Shown here piece by piece: positions 52,809 to 61,954 of a stretch of 64,000 nt of DNA. This DNA is from Fidelibacterota bacterium (GTDB taxonomy: Bacteria > Fidelibacterota > UBA8477 > JABMPR01). A program made the position numbers and the translations under genes. The DNA lies in NCBI GenBank assembly GCA_021734325.1, contig JAIPJF010000001.1:1-64000 (forward strand), given 5' to 3'. Every line of letters starts with the position of its first letter. Position 1 is the stretch's first letter. Below the pieces are notes generated by a model. It made no database searches and was not told where the DNA came from. It saw only the letters and a list, made by a program, of their open reading frames with translations.

Positions 52809-54044
52809 CTAATCAATCTTCATTTTGAGATTATAAATCCTGTTGTCGAATTGGGCTGAGACCCTTTCCCCATTACCTGAAACACTTATATTACCGTGGA
52901 GTTTTTTATTTCCCTTGTATGTTCTTAACGTTGTACCTTCTAGGAAAATGTCTCTTGTTTTATGGATATTAACAACAACGAGTTGAAATAACGTTTCATT
53001 AGGAGTTAGTTTACGATGTAAAATAAAAAGTTCTTCGGTTTTAGGGGCATAGTCAACATCAACAAAATTTCTTCCAAGACTTTGTGTAATCTTATTAACA
53101 ACTAGACCATTTAAAATATCATAAACGATAATCTCTTTTCCATCAACAACAGTTATGATGTATTTGTCATCTGACGAAATCTGAACATTACCTGGGGAAA
53201 ACCGCACATTATTTAACTCTGTTACCATATTACCCGCACGATCTAGAATTTCAATCTTGCCTCTAAAAAGAGATTCCTTTGGAAGCGCTACAGCAAAATA
53301 CTCACCTGAAATAGAATTATGTATAATTGGGAAAAATCTAGCATCTATTCCCTTTTCATATTTTCGCTCCCACATCAATTGATTGTATTTATTAACTACA
53401 AAAATTTGGGCGGCTTTTTTATCGTTTTGCCAGATTCCTGCTACGACATGTATGTCACCAGTGATGGAATTGTAACTACTGTTCGCTCCCATCCAATCAC
53501 CGAATAAAATAGCTTGATTCCCAGCTTTTACAATTTGTAGAGGCAAAGATTTCTCTGGTGTCATTAATGACCATGTTTTCCTGCGATTATCATATACTAG
53601 CACTCTCCCATCAGCAAATGGTGAAGGATATTGTATCATACTGGAATCTGAATAACTATGATGTGCTATTTGTGCTCCGAAATGATTATAAATTGTAATC
53701 TCTTTTCTATCCCCTTTTTTTTGTATGGAATAATAGCAATCCTTTGCAGAATTTTGATTGATATATATTTTATTCCCCTCTGGAGAAACGCTAGGAAGTT
53801 TAATATCTTCATCCGTTACCAAAGTTTTTATCTCGTTCACATGTAGGCCATCACGACCCGTTTTTCTCTTAAAGGACAATAATTTTCTTGGCTCATCGAA
53901 TGATTTATTTTCATATATGGGAGACTTGAAATCCTTTGAAAGTTCAATGGTTGACTCAATCTCATAGTTCACATTTGTTGGTTGCGAAAAACATAATGCA
54001 ATCATCCCTAAAATTGATAGTAATATCTTCTTAATCATTTTCAT
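52809..54044 (-). CDS. Exported beta-propeller-like protein, unknown
   Basis: A 411-aa protein with a signal peptide (ending LCFSQ). The body has regularly spaced strands with segments such as VSPEGNKIYINQNS, ISGEYFAVALP, SSDDKYIITVVDG and SVSGNGERVSAQF, typical of WD40- or TolB-like propellers. No enzyme motif is seen. The region is AT-rich. The 90-aa ORF directly upstream ends 6 bp before its start and may be part of the same transcript. Confidence 0.65.
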   Translation of the reverse strand: MKMIKKILLSILGMIALCFSQPTNVNYEIESTIELSKDFKSPIYENKSFDEPRKLLSFKRKTGRDGLHVNEIKTLVTDEDIKLPSVSPEGNKIYINQNSAKDCYYSIQKKGDRKEITIYNHFGAQIAHHSYSDSSMIQYPSPFADGRVLVYDNRRKTWSLMTPEKSLPLQIVKAGNQAILFGDWMGANSSYNSITGDIHVVAGIWQNDKKAAQIFVVNKYNQLMWERKYEKGIDARFFPIIHNSISGEYFAVALPKESLFRGKIEILDRAGNMVTELNNVRFSPGNVQISSDDKYIITVVDGKEIIVYDILNGLVVNKITQSLGRNFVDVDYAPKTEELFILHRKLTPNETLFQLVVVNIHKTRDIFLEGTTLRTYKGNKKLHGNISVSGNGERVSAQFDNRIYNLKMKID

Positions 54045-54050
54045 ACGCTC

Positions 54051-54323
54051 CTATTTCGCCATATCGATTTGCCAATCTTCTGAAGTGAAATTCCCCTGAA
54101 AGTCATACACTTCAATTGTTAATGTCATCGGACCTAATGCATGATCACTCGGGTCAAAAGCCCCACTATAGTCGTTTGTATTGTGACTAGCTTGGGTAAA
54201 ATCGTTGGTGATATAGTGTCTTACGAATGCGTTGTCAAATGTATGGCCTTCGGTTTCAAAGTAGGCATCTTGTTCCTGTAATTCTGATGAACAATATAAC
54301 AATTCCAATTTCTTATTATTCAA
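54051..54323 (-). CDS. 90-aa fragment-like protein, possibly decayed
   Basis: A TTG-started ORF of 90 aa without a signal peptide. Its C-terminal half (ALGPMTLTIEVYDFQGNFTS) looks like the end of an exported beta-sandwich domain. Upstream on the same strand other frames also read protein-like for short stretches (for example VWLMKWARAIKKTSTYF, then a stop), which suggests remnants of a longer gene broken by frameshifts. It may be a pseudogene fragment rather than a real small gene. Confidence 0.35.
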   Translation of the reverse strand: MNNKKLELLYCSSELQEQDAYFETEGHTFDNAFVRHYITNDFTQASHNTNDYSGAFDPSDHALGPMTLTIEVYDFQGNFTSEDWQIDMAK

Positions 54324-54804
54324 AATAGGTGGATGTCTTTTTAATAGCTCTTGCCCACTTCATCAACCATACATCTTCAATCCCATGTCAGCAATACTTT
54401 AGATGTTCTGAAAGTCGGGATTGGAGAAATACATAGTGAATTGGACAAAAGAAGTATCGCACAAAATCTTAATCCTCAACTCGTTGATGAAATAAATGAT
54501 CATATACTGTTCTTGTTTCATTCCGAATCACTTTATACAGAGGAATATGCTTGATTCATTGAGTCATCTCAAGCTAATTCGAATTGCCGGAGATTAATTT
54601 GCTTGTAGTCAGGGACACAAACTAGCATGATATCGCTGGTATTGTCCGCATTTTCGTAGTCCGCATTTGCTGTTCGCTGGCAGCTCCAGCTCTACTCACA
54701 CAATGCGTTCGTGGTGTCGCAGGCTGGTACCCACTGTCATCTCCTGGCGTGATCTTGTCCCATCATGGCGACAAAAAAGCAGTTAAATACTTAATATTAG
54801 CTAT
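54324..54804. other. Non-coding or decayed region
   Basis: This 481-bp stretch holds no convincing gene. A plus-strand ORF of 67 aa (54351-54554) has no ribosome binding site or recognisable family. Minus-strand frames show short protein-like remnants next to the 90-aa fragment. The right part (54600-54780) is more GC-rich and ends in ACAAAAAAGCAGT, which recurs at 56663-56675. Confidence 0.4.
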
Positions 54805-56445
54805 TTATTTTAAATATGTAGCTTTGACCACTTGCTTTAATTCAGGATTTGACTGCGTCCAAACGTTGATTAAATAAATGCCAGACGAAATCTCAGCCGT
54901 TGAAAAATTAATCAGCAACCTATTAACTCCTGGTTTTCCACTCTGAGAGGTGGATTGTATATACCTTCCATTTAGATCATAAATGTCTGCATATATCTTA
55001 TCATATGTGTTTATCTGACATTGGATTGCGAGACTGGAATTGAAGGGATTGGGATATAGTGAAACAAGCCTTAGCGCATCAGGTAAGGGTGAGTTTGGTT
55101 TGCGATCATCAATGCCTGTGAGACTCCCTACAAGGCCATTTGGCCCCAATTGCGTGACGTAACTGCTAGAGTTAATATCAAAAACATAAATGATACCATC
55201 TGCACCATCCGAGACGGATTTCCCCCATAGACTTGTATAGTTATTGTATCCATAAATTTTTGTATTGTCGGGCCAAAACAAATCACCATTGCGATCTATC
55301 CGTTGCGCAATATGACTATTGTCACCCTGATAAGTGGAGATAAAGCTCTCCGAACCACTTAAGGATACCGAAGGATGTTTAACTTTTGCTTTGGTAACAA
55401 ACAAGGCTGTTGAATCATATTGCAATTGGCCGGAATTGTCTACCCACTGGCTAAAAAATCTTCCAGAAGATTCATCCTTCCTAAATTGAACAATTGCCCC
55501 TCCGGATTCATCAGGTATCAGATTCAAGATAGAGTATACGGTATCAGAAATTTTGATACCTTCTGTCGGCCAAATATGTTGAAAATCAAGATCAACTTTA
55601 TAAACACTCGTATAGTAGTCATGATAAAATATATGTTCTTCGCTGTCTTGCTTGAAACCCCCAAGAGGTTGCATGTTAAAATTGTAGCGCTCAAGGAATG
55701 TGAAACTTTTATCCGGTTCAACTATCTGAGCATGAATCTGAATCCAATTATTAATAGCTCTTGTATATACGAGCAGTACACCTGAAGAGCTTGAGAAAGT
55801 GATATAACTGAGATCTCTTATCACTGTGTCAACAAGTACTCCCAAACTATCCCACACGATTTCACCTTCAGAATTTATCTTTTGTATAAAAAGATCTGAC
55901 CACTCTCCCCATGGGTCATTTCGGTAATCCTTCCAGGCTACATAAGCACCACCTAAATCATCAGAGACTACATAACTATTAATGTAGGGGAAGTAATCGT
56001 CAGTTCCGCTCGCATTATCTGGTGTGACCACCACCCCTTCACCCCATAGCTTTTCTCCATCAGGTGAGATTTTCTGAACACGGATATGTGCATCTCCCCA
56101 ATCCCAACCACCTATGTATTTGATATCCCGATAAGAAACGATCAGGCTGCTATCTGAGGCAAGTGCTGCAGATTGATGAGGCTGCTCATCGTAGACCCCA
56201 TCCAAGGACACATCCTCCCAGACTTTTACCCCGTCATGATTGATGCGTGTACAGAGCCCGTTATAGTCCCCGTGAACGATATAAGCGCCCCCTTGACCAT
56301 CCTCTACAACTTGCTTATTCCTTCCTGAGCCGATAAGAATTGCTGAATCTGGTGAGGTGGGCCACTGAGCGAACAAAATATTGCTACATAATATGAAAAG
56401 GATTATTAAAGTAATTACCCTGGCTCTAAATCTCATACAAAACAC
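54805..56445 (-). CDS. Sorted extracellular protein with propeller-like repeats
   Basis: A 546-aa protein with a signal peptide (ending SNILFAQ). Repeats of the type GGAYIVHGDYNG, GGAYVAWKDYRN and GGAIVQFRKDES, each followed by a W- or I-rich strand, suggest a beta-propeller. The end is a type A sorting domain (YPNPFNSSLAIQCQ, ISSGIYLINVWTQ). No catalytic residues recognised. The gene is isolated and flanked by two copies of a 13-bp sequence. Confidence 0.78.
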   Translation of the reverse strand: MFCMRFRARVITLIILFILCSNILFAQWPTSPDSAILIGSGRNKQVVEDGQGGAYIVHGDYNGLCTRINHDGVKVWEDVSLDGVYDEQPHQSAALASDSSLIVSYRDIKYIGGWDWGDAHIRVQKISPDGEKLWGEGVVVTPDNASGTDDYFPYINSYVVSDDLGGAYVAWKDYRNDPWGEWSDLFIQKINSEGEIVWDSLGVLVDTVIRDLSYITFSSSSGVLLVYTRAINNWIQIHAQIVEPDKSFTFLERYNFNMQPLGGFKQDSEEHIFYHDYYTSVYKVDLDFQHIWPTEGIKISDTVYSILNLIPDESGGAIVQFRKDESSGRFFSQWVDNSGQLQYDSTALFVTKAKVKHPSVSLSGSESFISTYQGDNSHIAQRIDRNGDLFWPDNTKIYGYNNYTSLWGKSVSDGADGIIYVFDINSSSYVTQLGPNGLVGSLTGIDDRKPNSPLPDALRLVSLYPNPFNSSLAIQCQINTYDKIYADIYDLNGRYIQSTSQSGKPGVNRLLINFSTAEISSGIYLINVWTQSNPELKQVVKATYLK

Positions 56446-56775
56446 CTTTCAATGATGTTTGGTTTCATTTTGTATAAGATAGTAGACACTGGATTGTCCA
56501 CAAACCCTCACAGGATTTCTTTTAGATAAAATGCGTTTTTTGTCATTTGAGAGTAAATCAATTGAATGTGCCCCCACATTATGTTCATTTTGTGATGGTA
56601 AAATATGTAATTTCACTTGAAATAATAATCGTTTTCTGACGGAGTTCAAGCGCTTAGAAGGAACAAAAAAGCAGTCAATGAAGACTTCTTATGTGTTTGT
56701 TATTACTAGTTTAGCAGCTTGTCCCGTCATAGCCAGGGGCGACGACGGAGGGGCGGATTTGGTGTTCGCTACCCA

Positions 56776-56874
56776 CCGCCGTTGGCGGGGTTCGCTCCAC
56801 CTTCCTCCGTCCCGACTCACCGTGTCGGGACTCCGGTTGAACCGGCGCTTCGCTAAGGCGGTTCAATAACCGCC
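56776..56874. repeat. Array of four perfect hairpins next to tRNA-Met
   Basis: Four inverted repeats follow each other: CCGCC/GGCGG (56776-56788), GTCCCGAC/GTCGGGAC (56809-56831), CCGGTT/AACCGG (56833-56845) and GGCGGTT/AACCGCC (56857-56874). The last resembles the T-arm of the adjacent tRNA (GGCGGATTTGAACCGCC), and GGGGCGGATTT also occurs twice in the area. This may be a tRNA-derived repetitive element or a structured RNA. Confidence 0.6.
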
Positions 56875-56883
56875 CCACAAAGC

Positions 56884-56910
56884 AAAAAACCCGCACGAGG
56901 CGGGTTTTTT
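56884..56910 (-). terminator. Intrinsic terminator of tRNA-Met
   Basis: A6-CCCGC, loop ACGAG, GCGGG-T6: a strong symmetric rho-independent terminator located 6 bp beyond the 3' end of the minus-strand tRNA. The A- and T-tracts would let it act on both strands. Confidence 0.88.
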
Positions 56911-56916
56911 ACTTTG

Positions 56917-56990
56917 TAGCAGGGGGCGGATTTGAACCGCCGACACCCGGCTTATGAAGCCGGTGCTCTAACCAACTGAGCTACCCTGCC
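56917..56990 (-). tRNA. tRNA-Met (anticodon CAU), elongator type
   Basis: A 74-nt cloverleaf on the minus strand: acceptor GGCAGGG, D-arm with AGCTCAGTTGGTTAGAGC, anticodon arm CCGGC-TTCATAA-GCCGG (anticodon CAT), T-arm GGCGG-TTCAAAT-CCGCC, discriminator A. No CCA is encoded. The lack of the GGG/CCC anticodon stem argues against an initiator. A lysidine-modified tRNA-Ile2 also has a CAU anticodon and cannot be excluded by eye. Confidence 0.9.
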
Positions 56991-57068
56991 ATTTTAAGGC
57001 GCGCAAAAGTAGAATAAGGCTCATGGTGTGGCAAGATAATTAACAATCCGCACACGCTATTTCTTCAG

Positions 57069-58598
57069 CTAGAAAGTTTTCAAATACTCTTCACGGAAAT
57101 ACTTGTTCTTGTGCTCATCAAAAGTATTAAACTCATTATCAAGAATGTATTGCAAAGGATCCTCATCACCCATTGAGAGGATCGAATGACACAGGGTGCA
57201 TTCATCAGAAATGGAGTTCCCTTTCTCATCAACCAGATGACGATTGTGGCATCTGAAACACCCGTCGCTCTGTTCGTGCTGCATGAAATTATGACAGGAA
57301 AAACAGCCGAACTCAACCTTGTGTCCCAAATGGTTTGGGTAAGTGTTCCATCCGATATTCATATTCGGATGAATATTTCGCTTATAAATCGTTTGAATAG
57401 CTGCTATCGATGAATCCAGTGTCGGCGTTTCCATTGTTGAGTACTCTATGGCATAGAAGGATCTTAACCTGTCTTCAATTCCCTGCAATCCTGATGGTTT
57501 ATCCGGATAATCACCAATGATGGCTGCCAATCCCTCTCTCTTGATATAGGGAAGACTGGCATCAACATAGCCATTTGCCAGTGCCAGGTCCATAGCTGCA
57601 TCCGGTCTCTCATAAATGTGAGTGGCCCGGTTGTGACAGTCAACGCAATCCATGGTACGAGGTTCAAATTCCGTGATGGTGGAATCAATGAAATGGGTAT
57701 TGTTAAAGCGATGATACTCTCCGTTTTCCTTCTTCACCTCTACCCAGATCATCGACTCCCGAATATCATCAACTGAACTGTAGCGTACCTCATTCTCCTC
57801 AGAGACATGCCAGTGAATGCCGGTTCCAACACCATTGGTGGCATCAACCTTCAGGTTGAGTGTCGTGTACTGGAGGGTATTTGTCTCATCCTCCTTGTAG
57901 CGTTTATGTTTGACCAGCTTCGAGCCATAATGTTTTTCAGGCCAGTGACATTTGCCACAGGTCTCCCGCGCCGGTCGTAAATTATGAATGGGGGTACCGA
58001 TCGGTTTGTCATACAGATCGAATATGCTGGAGACTGCCTGCCAGGCGCCATTGAGCTTTGCAGAGGCAAGCGCTTTTACTCCTTCCCCAATATGGCAGTC
58101 TACACAGGGAACTCGAGAGTGGGGTGAAACAGAATATACGGCCCATTCAGGACCCATGATCTCATGACAGGCAGTACCGCAAAATTCAGATTGATCCATG
58201 TAGTGCATGGCACTTGATCCTGCTGCAACAAGGAATACCACATTGACAACGGTCAGGATCAAAACGATGGGAATGACCTTTTCCCAGAAATCCTGTACAT
58301 CCACGCCACTGCTTTTAAGTTTATCAATAAAAACATTGTGAAGGGTTTTGCCCGTCTCTTTTTTCTGAACGCTCCAGGCGATAGGCAGAAGAATAAGACC
58401 GATGACAAAAATTATGGGAATGATGAAATAGGTGACAATACCAGTATAGGTACTTCTAAAAACACCGATCACCGTGAGTCCCTCAAGGACAAAGAATGAC
58501 ATGAATGTTGTACTGGTCAGAATCACACCAAGTTTACCGATCCAGCTCATGAACAGCAGTTGAATGAACATGATATAACGTTTGAAAAATTCCATCAA
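57069..58598 (-). CDS. Seven-heme NapC/NirT-type inner membrane cytochrome, ImcH-like
   Basis: A 509-aa protein with three N-terminal helices (about 23-46, 55-75, 108-127) followed by a NapC/NirT domain. The first heme motif is CGTACHEIM (Cys140, CX3CH, with a Met two residues after the His); six CXXCH motifs follow (CVDCH, CGKCH, CVDCH, CFSCH, CFRCH, CTLCH). Family knowledge: NapC/NrfH proteins oxidise menaquinol and pass electrons to periplasmic partners. The three-helix, seven-heme layout and the length are those of Geobacter ImcH, which is needed for extracellular electron transfer to higher-potential acceptors. Identity with ImcH is inferred from architecture, not alignment. Confidence 0.82.
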   Translation of the reverse strand: MMEFFKRYIMFIQLLFMSWIGKLGVILTSTTFMSFFVLEGLTVIGVFRSTYTGIVTYFIIPIIFVIGLILLPIAWSVQKKETGKTLHNVFIDKLKSSGVDVQDFWEKVIPIVLILTVVNVVFLVAAGSSAMHYMDQSEFCGTACHEIMGPEWAVYSVSPHSRVPCVDCHIGEGVKALASAKLNGAWQAVSSIFDLYDKPIGTPIHNLRPARETCGKCHWPEKHYGSKLVKHKRYKEDETNTLQYTTLNLKVDATNGVGTGIHWHVSEENEVRYSSVDDIRESMIWVEVKKENGEYHRFNNTHFIDSTITEFEPRTMDCVDCHNRATHIYERPDAAMDLALANGYVDASLPYIKREGLAAIIGDYPDKPSGLQGIEDRLRSFYAIEYSTMETPTLDSSIAAIQTIYKRNIHPNMNIGWNTYPNHLGHKVEFGCFSCHNFMQHEQSDGCFRCHNRHLVDEKGNSISDECTLCHSILSMGDEDPLQYILDNEFNTFDEHKNKYFREEYLKTF

Positions 58599-58773
58599 AA
58601 CTCTCCCAATAAATTCGCAAATAAACTTAAGGTTCTATTCAACTATAGCAATTCCTTCTCATGTCAAATTTTGGGAATATTTTTATCGTTCAGCCAGTTG
58701 TTCCCAATTGGATTCTCGATGGACATCCTTATTTTATTCAATCAGATAATTTTGAATCAGGGAAGGTTGTACG

Positions 58774-60018
58774 ATGAAATTCAGTTACAGACGTTTACTG
58801 CTGCTCGGTTTCGGATTTATGGGGACCACCATCCTGTGGGGAATCTACAATGCCTATGTACCCATATTCCTCCAGGCTGGTCGGGAGGGATTTGCCACAT
58901 CTGCTGGTGTAAAAGGTTTTGGAATGAGTGCAACCACGACAGGGTTTATCATGACCCTGGACAATATTGCAGCGCTGTTCATCCTGCCTTTTATCGGTGC
59001 CTGGTCAGATCGGATCAGGACACGCATCGGTAGACGCAAACCTTTTATTGCCATGGGTGCTCCCCTCGCCTTTATTGGTTTTATCGGAATTCCGCTTATG
59101 CTGAATGTCTCCCTGCTCCCCTTCATGATCGCCATTTTTATTACTCTTTTCGCCATGGATGTTTTTCGCACGCCTGTCATTTCATTGATGCCTGATATCA
59201 CCCCTTCCCCAAAGCGTTCGCAGGCCAACGGAATGATCAACCTGATGGGTGGTGTCGGTGCTGTCCTGGCCTTTGTGATCGGCGGGATGCTCTTTAAGGT
59301 TTCCGTTGGGGCGCCTTTTTATTTTGGCGGTATCATCATGCTCATCGGTGCTGCAGTTGTTCTCTATTTCATCAAAGAACCAGCGGCGCCTGAACCGTCG
59401 GAAAAAGAGCCTGGGATTCTTGACAGCCTTAAAACGGTCGTCTCTGACAAGGACCGTTCGGCCTTGTTCCTGCTGCTGGCTATTTTCTTCTGGTTTCTCG
59501 GTTATGGAGCCCTTGAGGTATTCTTCACTTCCTTTGCCGTTAACCGTTTTGGAATCGACAGTGGCCAGGCAACGGGTTTGTTGGCATTTTTCTCGCTGCC
59601 AATAGTATTGTTCTCACCCCTCAGTGGATATCTGGGTGCAAAATTTGGACGGCGATTCATCATTATTGTTGGTATTCTCGGGTTTGCCCTTCTGCTATTC
59701 TGGGCATTTGGTATCCAGAGCCTTTCCATGGTCAAGATCATGCTTCCGCTCTCAGGGGTAGCCTGGTCACTGATCCTTGTGAATTCGCTGCCAATGGTGG
59801 TCGATATGGCCCCCCAGGATCGTCTGGGAGCCTATACCGGTCTCTACTACCTGTCTTCGCAATCCTCGGCCATTGCCGGCCCGATTATGGCTGGAAAAAT
59901 AATTGAGATATTTAACAATAATTATGGTGTAGGATTTATTTATGGGTCGGTGACTCTGGTCATCGCGCTGTTCTTTATGCTCCCGGTAAAACGCGGTGAA
60001 GCTCTGATCAGCGACTGA
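58774..60018 (+). CDS. MFS transporter, sugar (SLC45/GPH-like) type
   Basis: A 414-aa protein with 12 predicted helices. The loop after helix 2 has GAWSDRIRTRIGRRKPFI, the form of the MFS loop motif found in SLC45/sucrose-type and related transporters. The N-terminal LWGIYNAYVPIFL also fits. Substrate unknown, possibly a disaccharide. The next gene starts 1 bp after its stop and is probably co-translated. Confidence 0.87.
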   Translation: MKFSYRRLLLLGFGFMGTTILWGIYNAYVPIFLQAGREGFATSAGVKGFGMSATTTGFIMTLDNIAALFILPFIGAWSDRIRTRIGRRKPFIAMGAPLAFIGFIGIPLMLNVSLLPFMIAIFITLFAMDVFRTPVISLMPDITPSPKRSQANGMINLMGGVGAVLAFVIGGMLFKVSVGAPFYFGGIIMLIGAAVVLYFIKEPAAPEPSEKEPGILDSLKTVVSDKDRSALFLLLAIFFWFLGYGALEVFFTSFAVNRFGIDSGQATGLLAFFSLPIVLFSPLSGYLGAKFGRRFIIIVGILGFALLLFWAFGIQSLSMVKIMLPLSGVAWSLILVNSLPMVVDMAPQDRLGAYTGLYYLSSQSSAIAGPIMAGKIIEIFNNNYGVGFIYGSVTLVIALFFMLPVKRGEALISD

Positions 60019-60019
60019 C

Positions 60020-61414
60020 GTGCTTTACTATATCCTTAAAAAGCTGCTGTTTTTTATTGTCTATGTGTTTTTTCGTCGATTACACGTAGAACATCAGGAC
60101 AGGGTACCTGTCAAAGGTCCAGTAATTCTGGCAGCCAACCATCCCAACACGCTCATGGATCCCGTTCTGGTAGCCCTGCTCTCAGGACGCAATCCCCACT
60201 TCCTCGGGAAGAGTACCCTTTTCAATTCACCTGTTGCAAAATGGTTTTTTCATGCGGTACACGTCATTCCAGTCTATCGGAAGCAGGATGCCGAAGCAGA
60301 AATGGGAAAAAATGCTCAGATCTTCGAGCGCTGTTTTGAATCCCTTGAGGCAGGCAATGCGCTGGTCATCATGCCGGAGGGGATCAGTCAGATGGATGGG
60401 ACCTTGCACGAGATAAAGACAGGGACGGCAAGAATTGGTCTCGGAGCAGAAGCCCGCAATGATTTTGAACTGGGTATTCAGATCATTCCTGCCGGGATCA
60501 ACTATTCATCCCCTACAGAATTCTTTAGCGATGTTCATTGTCGTTTTGGACGGCCCATTGGTCTCCGTGAATTTGGAGAGCTTTATCAAAATGATGAGTT
60601 TGAGGCCGTCTACCAGGTTACGAACCAGATAAGAGATGCCCTGGAAAAATTGACAACAACAGTGGAAAGTTCTGAAACGGCCACCGTATTGGATAACTTA
60701 AGGATCATCTATCAAATGGAGTTGGCTACTGATCAGGGTTTGCAGGAGGAGATTCAGGAGCATGGTTTTGATTTTTCCGTTACCCGCGGAATGGCTGATG
60801 CCATAAATTGGTATTATGTCAACGAACCAGAATCCTTTAAAATACTCGAGAAACAAATGAGCACCTATCTGGCCAAGATAGAAGGATTGGAGCTTCGTGA
60901 TGACCTGCTTTCGACTGCCCGGGGACAAAGGACCTTCGCCCGAAGAGCTCTTGGACTTCTGGGTGTTATAATTGGATTTCCCATTTATCTGTGGGGGATA
61001 TTGAACAACTTTATCCCCTTCAGAATCCCGGTAAATCTGGTAAAATTATTGGGGACCTCCACTGAATTTTTATCCACCATTAAAATGCTGTCAGGTTTTG
61101 TGGTATTCAGTGTTTTCTACACACTTCAGGGCCTGCTGGTTTGGTGGCTTACAGACTCAGGTCCTCTGACGACGATCTACCTGGTCAGTCTGCTTCCAGC
61201 TGGTCGATTTGCCCTTTTTTACCATGATACGATGCAGCGATATCGTCAGCATTTGAGGCTCTATACCTTGTTCATCAGGCGCAAAACGCTGATGTTCAAT
61301 ATCATTAGAGAGCGGATGGCCCTGATCGAAGCACTTGACGCGGCAAAGGTAAGGTATATGTCCAGAGAAGAGGAAAGATCAGGCTCCAGTTTCAAGGATG
61401 ATCCCAAAGCCTGA
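60020..61414 (+). CDS. PlsC-domain 1-acyl-glycerol-3-phosphate acyltransferase-like protein
   Basis: A 464-aa protein with a GTG start 1 bp after the MFS stop. The acyltransferase domain (about 20-215) has the block I motif AANHPNTLMDP (an NHxxxxD variant), then IPVYRKQDA and VIMPEGIS (block III). The C-terminal half adds about 240 residues with two or more helices (about 315-335, 360-400). It is longer than PlsC (about 250 aa), so the acceptor may differ from lysophosphatidate. Confidence 0.85.
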   Translation: MLYYILKKLLFFIVYVFFRRLHVEHQDRVPVKGPVILAANHPNTLMDPVLVALLSGRNPHFLGKSTLFNSPVAKWFFHAVHVIPVYRKQDAEAEMGKNAQIFERCFESLEAGNALVIMPEGISQMDGTLHEIKTGTARIGLGAEARNDFELGIQIIPAGINYSSPTEFFSDVHCRFGRPIGLREFGELYQNDEFEAVYQVTNQIRDALEKLTTTVESSETATVLDNLRIIYQMELATDQGLQEEIQEHGFDFSVTRGMADAINWYYVNEPESFKILEKQMSTYLAKIEGLELRDDLLSTARGQRTFARRALGLLGVIIGFPIYLWGILNNFIPFRIPVNLVKLLGTSTEFLSTIKMLSGFVVFSVFYTLQGLLVWWLTDSGPLTTIYLVSLLPAGRFALFYHDTMQRYRQHLRLYTLFIRRKTLMFNIIRERMALIEALDAAKVRYMSREEERSGSSFKDDPKA

Positions 61415-61638
61415 TCTATGTAGGAATAAGGAGGACATGTAGCCTACGTCATTCTCTGCTTCTGGTTCCCAATAATTGTATAATTCTCATCTTTTTTATG
61501 GAAATCGGTGATCGGGAAAGACCCAGAGAATTAATTTATCTCCCCTAGCTTCACCTCTTGACAGACCCTGGGTGTCAAATTATATTCAGCCCGCTTAGAC
61601 CAGGACGAAGCATGAATTAAGGAGTCCGGTTTACATAC

Positions 61639-61712
<74 letters not shown>

Positions 61713-61719
61713 CAAATAG

Positions 61720-61745
61720 AAAAGGTCACCGACAGGTGGCCTTTT
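61720..61745 (+). terminator. Intrinsic terminator of tRNA-fMet
   Basis: AAAAGGTCACC, loop GACA, GGTGGCCTTTT: an 11-bp stem with one G-U wobble, ending in T4, 7 bp past the tRNA. Confidence 0.8.
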
Positions 61746-61751
61746 GTGTTT

Positions 61752-61954
61752 GTATGGAGATTGGACTCAAATCCTAATGGTTCGATCCGCAGCGAGATTG
61801 CTAGTAGCAATTGAGCGTAGGAAGATGGAAGACACGAAGTGGCTGAACATCAATCCTACTCTCCCCCTTCGCTCAAAGAGCTACGGCGGGACAGGCCGCT
61901 ACCCCGCAAAATGCGGGGTATGGAGATTGGATGAAAATGCCTAACGGTTCGATC
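61752..61954. repeat. Imperfect direct repeats flanking a palindromic segment
   Basis: Copy A (61752-61787) and copy B (61918-61954) both read GTATGGAGATTGGA and end CTAA(T/C)GGTTCGATC. Between them lie a perfect 9-bp hairpin with an AAA loop (61900-61920) and other inverted repeats. The GGTTCGAT-C ends echo a tRNA T-arm. Possibly a tRNA-derived repetitive unit. Confidence 0.6.

Larger units (their letters stand above)
56446..56916. other. Non-coding region between sorted protein and tRNA
   Basis: The left 220 bp is AT-rich and should hold the promoter of the sorted-protein gene. The right part (about 56735-56880) is sharply more GC-rich and folds into a run of perfect hairpins before the tRNA terminator. 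A 63-aa ORF across it looks like a by-product of the repeats. No gene is called. Confidence 0.5.

Noticed and set aside
54351-54554. 67-aa plus-strand ORF in the 54.4-kb gap
   Set aside because: No ribosome binding site, signal or recognisable family, and it overlaps remnants on the other strand.
56678-56869. 63-aa ORF over the GC-rich island
   Set aside because: It is arginine-rich and generated by inverted repeats, with no ribosome binding site or family.
61744-61944. 66-aa ORF downstream of tRNA-fMet
   Set aside because: It runs through the direct repeats and hairpins, so the translation is probably an artefact.
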